Shown piece after piece: positions 62,704 through 64,000 of a DNA stretch of 64,000 nucleotides. The translations under genes were made by a program, and so were the position numbers. The notes beneath the pieces are model-generated. The model did no database searches. It was not told where the DNA came from and saw only the letters and a list, made by a program, of their open reading frames with translations. Numbering within the stretch: the first letter of the stretch is position 1; every line of letters begins with the position of its first letter. Source of the DNA: Burkholderia sp. OK233 (lineage in GTDB: Bacteria > Pseudomonadota > Gammaproteobacteria > Burkholderiales > Burkholderiaceae); NCBI RefSeq assembly GCF_900230185.1, contig NZ_OCSR01000002.1, positions 2,666,001 to 2,730,000 of the forward strand, given 5' to 3'.

Positions 62704-63639
62704 ATGCCTAATGTGCCTGCCCACAACTGGGGTCTCGAACAGATCGTCGCGGACTTGCGCGCGTCGCGTGAAGAATTGCATCGCACGCGGCATCCGCTCG
62801 GCATTCGCGAGCTGCCTTCGCGCGACGCGGTAATCGCGATTGTCACTGGCTTGCGTGCGGCGCTGTTTCCCACGCACTACGGCGCTCCCGATTTAACCGA
62901 CGAAACGGTCGACTACTATGTTGGCCACACGCTCGAAAGCACGTTGCGATTGCTTGCCGAACAGATTCGGCGCGCCTTGCGCTTTCTGCCCGAGTTTGGC
63001 GAAACACCCGATGCGGATCTGAAGGAGCGCGCGTTCAACGTCGCGCGCGAGTTCGGCACGCAGTTGCCCGGTATTCGCGCGTTGCTGGTCAGCGATATTC
63101 AGGCCGCTTTCACCGGTGACCCGGCCGCGCAGCACATCACTGAAATTCTGCTGTGTTATCCGGGTGTGTGGGCCATGACGCACCATCGTCTTGCGCACGC
63201 GCTGCACCGCCTCGGCGTGCCCTTGCTCGCGCGCTTTATCAACGAGATCGCGCACTCGGCGACCGGCATAGATATTCACCCGGGCGCGACCATCGGCCCG
63301 AGTTTCTTTATCGACCACGGCACGGGCGTTGTGATTGGCGAGACCGCGATCATCGGCGAGCGCGTGCGTGTCTACCAGGCCGTGACGCTTGGCGCGAAGA
63401 GCTTCGCTGCGGATGTTGATGGCACGCTGGTCAAGGGCAACGCGCGCCATCCGATTGTTGAAGACGACGTCGTGATTTATGCCGGCGCGACGATTCTCGG
63501 CCGCGTGACGATCGGGCGCGGCTCGGTGATCGGCGGCAATGTGTGGCTTACGCATAGCGTGCCGCCGGGCAGCAGCGTGTCGCAAGGCAAGATCCGCGAG
63601 GGTGAGCGCACGGGCACGGACGAGGGGGGCGGTCGATGA
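62704..63639 (+). CDS. cysE: Serine O-acetyltransferase (CysE/EpsC type)
   Basis: A 311-residue enzyme with an N-terminal helical domain (1-185) and C-terminal left-handed beta-helix of hexapeptide repeats (about 190-300: GIDIHPGATIGPSFFIDHGTGVVIGETAIIG in segments, GARHPIVEDDVVIYAGATILGRVTIG). Active-site His and Asp lie in FIDHGTG. It makes O-acetylserine for cysteine synthesis. The length and N-terminus match the EpsC-like form rather than E. coli CysE. ATG 62704 chosen. Confidence 0.92.
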   Translation: MPNVPAHNWGLEQIVADLRASREELHRTRHPLGIRELPSRDAVIAIVTGLRAALFPTHYGAPDLTDETVDYYVGHTLESTLRLLAEQIRRALRFLPEFGETPDADLKERAFNVAREFGTQLPGIRALLVSDIQAAFTGDPAAQHITEILLCYPGVWAMTHHRLAHALHRLGVPLLARFINEIAHSATGIDIHPGATIGPSFFIDHGTGVVIGETAIIGERVRVYQAVTLGAKSFAADVDGTLVKGNARHPIVEDDVVIYAGATILGRVTIGRGSVIGGNVWLTHSVPPGSSVSQGKIREGERTGTDEGGGR

Positions 63640-63792
63640 GCGTGTTGGCTCACGCGTCATCTCGCACTTTGCCGCGAGGACTGGTGTGCTGGGTGCTCTG
63701 GCGATCTGCATACGGCTCGCTGCGTGATTCAGCGTGCAGACCGCCGCGTGTTGTGCCGCGCGGAACGCTAGTTAACTTCTGAAAGGCGCACC

Positions 63793-64000
63793 ATGTCACG
63801 CGGCCGTGTTCACATGCCTCGCTGCGCGATTGCTGGCGTCGAAGCGACGGTGGCCGAAACGGCGCATTCGTTTCCGCGCCACTCACATGACCGCTTCGGC
63901 GTGGGCGTGATCGTCACAGGCGGACATCGATCATCAAGCGGCCGCGGCGTGGTTGAAGCGCGTGCTAGCGACGCGATCATGGTGAATCCGGGAGAGGTAC
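63793..64000 (+). CDS. AraC-family regulator, N-terminal part (cut by window end)
   Basis: The first 69 codons of a longer gene. The visible sequence (ETAHSFPRHSHDRFGVGVIVTGG, followed by a Ser/Gly turn and VEARASDAIMVNPGEV) is the cupin sensor domain typical of AraC regulators, with the H-x-H-D and NPGEV signatures. The DNA-binding domain lies outside the window. ATG 63793 follows AAAGGCGCACC. Confidence 0.8.
   Translation, partial: MSRGRVHMPRCAIAGVEATVAETAHSFPRHSHDRFGVGVIVTGGHRSSSGRGVVEARASDAIMVNPGEV

Overview
The window is GC-rich (except some intergenic stretches), densely coding, and carries gene families typical of Burkholderiales: many LysR and AraC regulators, CaiB/BaiF CoA-transferases, an OmpC-type porin, BON, PRC-barrel, DUF3096 and DUF3005-like proteins, and a luxI / rsaL-like / luxR locus arranged like the BraI/R system of plant-associated Paraburkholderia. 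No rRNA, tRNA, ribosomal or replication genes were seen. My inference is a Paraburkholderia-like strain, probably a secondary chromosome or accessory part of the genome.

Layout. 0-3.6 kb (minus strand): LysR regulator, CoA-transferase, HMG-CoA-lyase-like enzyme and VOC protein. 4-12 kb: exported protein; LysR divergent from an acyl-CoA synthetase / acyl-CoA dehydrogenase / CoA-transferase / MFS operon; then a porin. The two blocks look like acyl-CoA-based organic-acid catabolism with uptake. 12-17 kb: BON protein, beta-lactamase-fold hydrolase, DUF3096, PRC-barrel protein, and a NmrA-type oxidoreductase divergent from a LysR gene. 17-26 kb: secreted beta-propeller, long leader, secreted clan-A glycosidase-like protein with a long Pro-Thr linker, amidase, and a diguanylate cyclase broken by two frame changes. 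26-33 kb (minus): a phosphorelay (two hybrid kinases and a NarL-type regulator with 4-bp gene overlaps), preceded by a small uncharacterised gene and a periplasmic binding protein. 33-40 kb: hydrolases, AraC regulator, PAP2 phosphatase, M20 amidohydrolase and GNAT. 40-43 kb: arsR-acr3-arsC-arsH. 43-46 kb: Ogt, LRR-protein kinase and an orphan sugar-binding protein. 46-48.4 kb: a group of uncharacterised small genes and a domesticated transposase-like gene. 48.5-51.5 kb: EgtB-like enzyme, FNR-type regulator and Usp. 51.7-60.6 kb: GntR regulator, quorum-sensing locus, and an SMP-30 lactonase with a complete ABC importer. 60.7-64 kb: SDR, DUF3005-like protein, small ORF, serine acetyltransferase and the start of an AraC gene.

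The most interesting signal is a 24-bp dyad (arms close to WWTCCTGA and TCAGGAWW, always 8 nt apart) found four times. One copy lies just past the NarL-type regulator gene, in front of a possible sRNA ending in a strong terminator. The other three lie 89-94 nt before the start codons of three uncharacterised genes; two of these genes are paralogues 16 kb apart, and one heads the phosphorelay block itself. All three have a weak -35-like hexamer exactly 24 nt after the dyad. This looks like an undescribed regulon of the adjacent phosphorelay. A second, smaller regulatory inference is a shared 17-bp sequence in front of both the lactonase and the ABC-importer genes, a likely operator for the FadR-type GntR regulator upstream.
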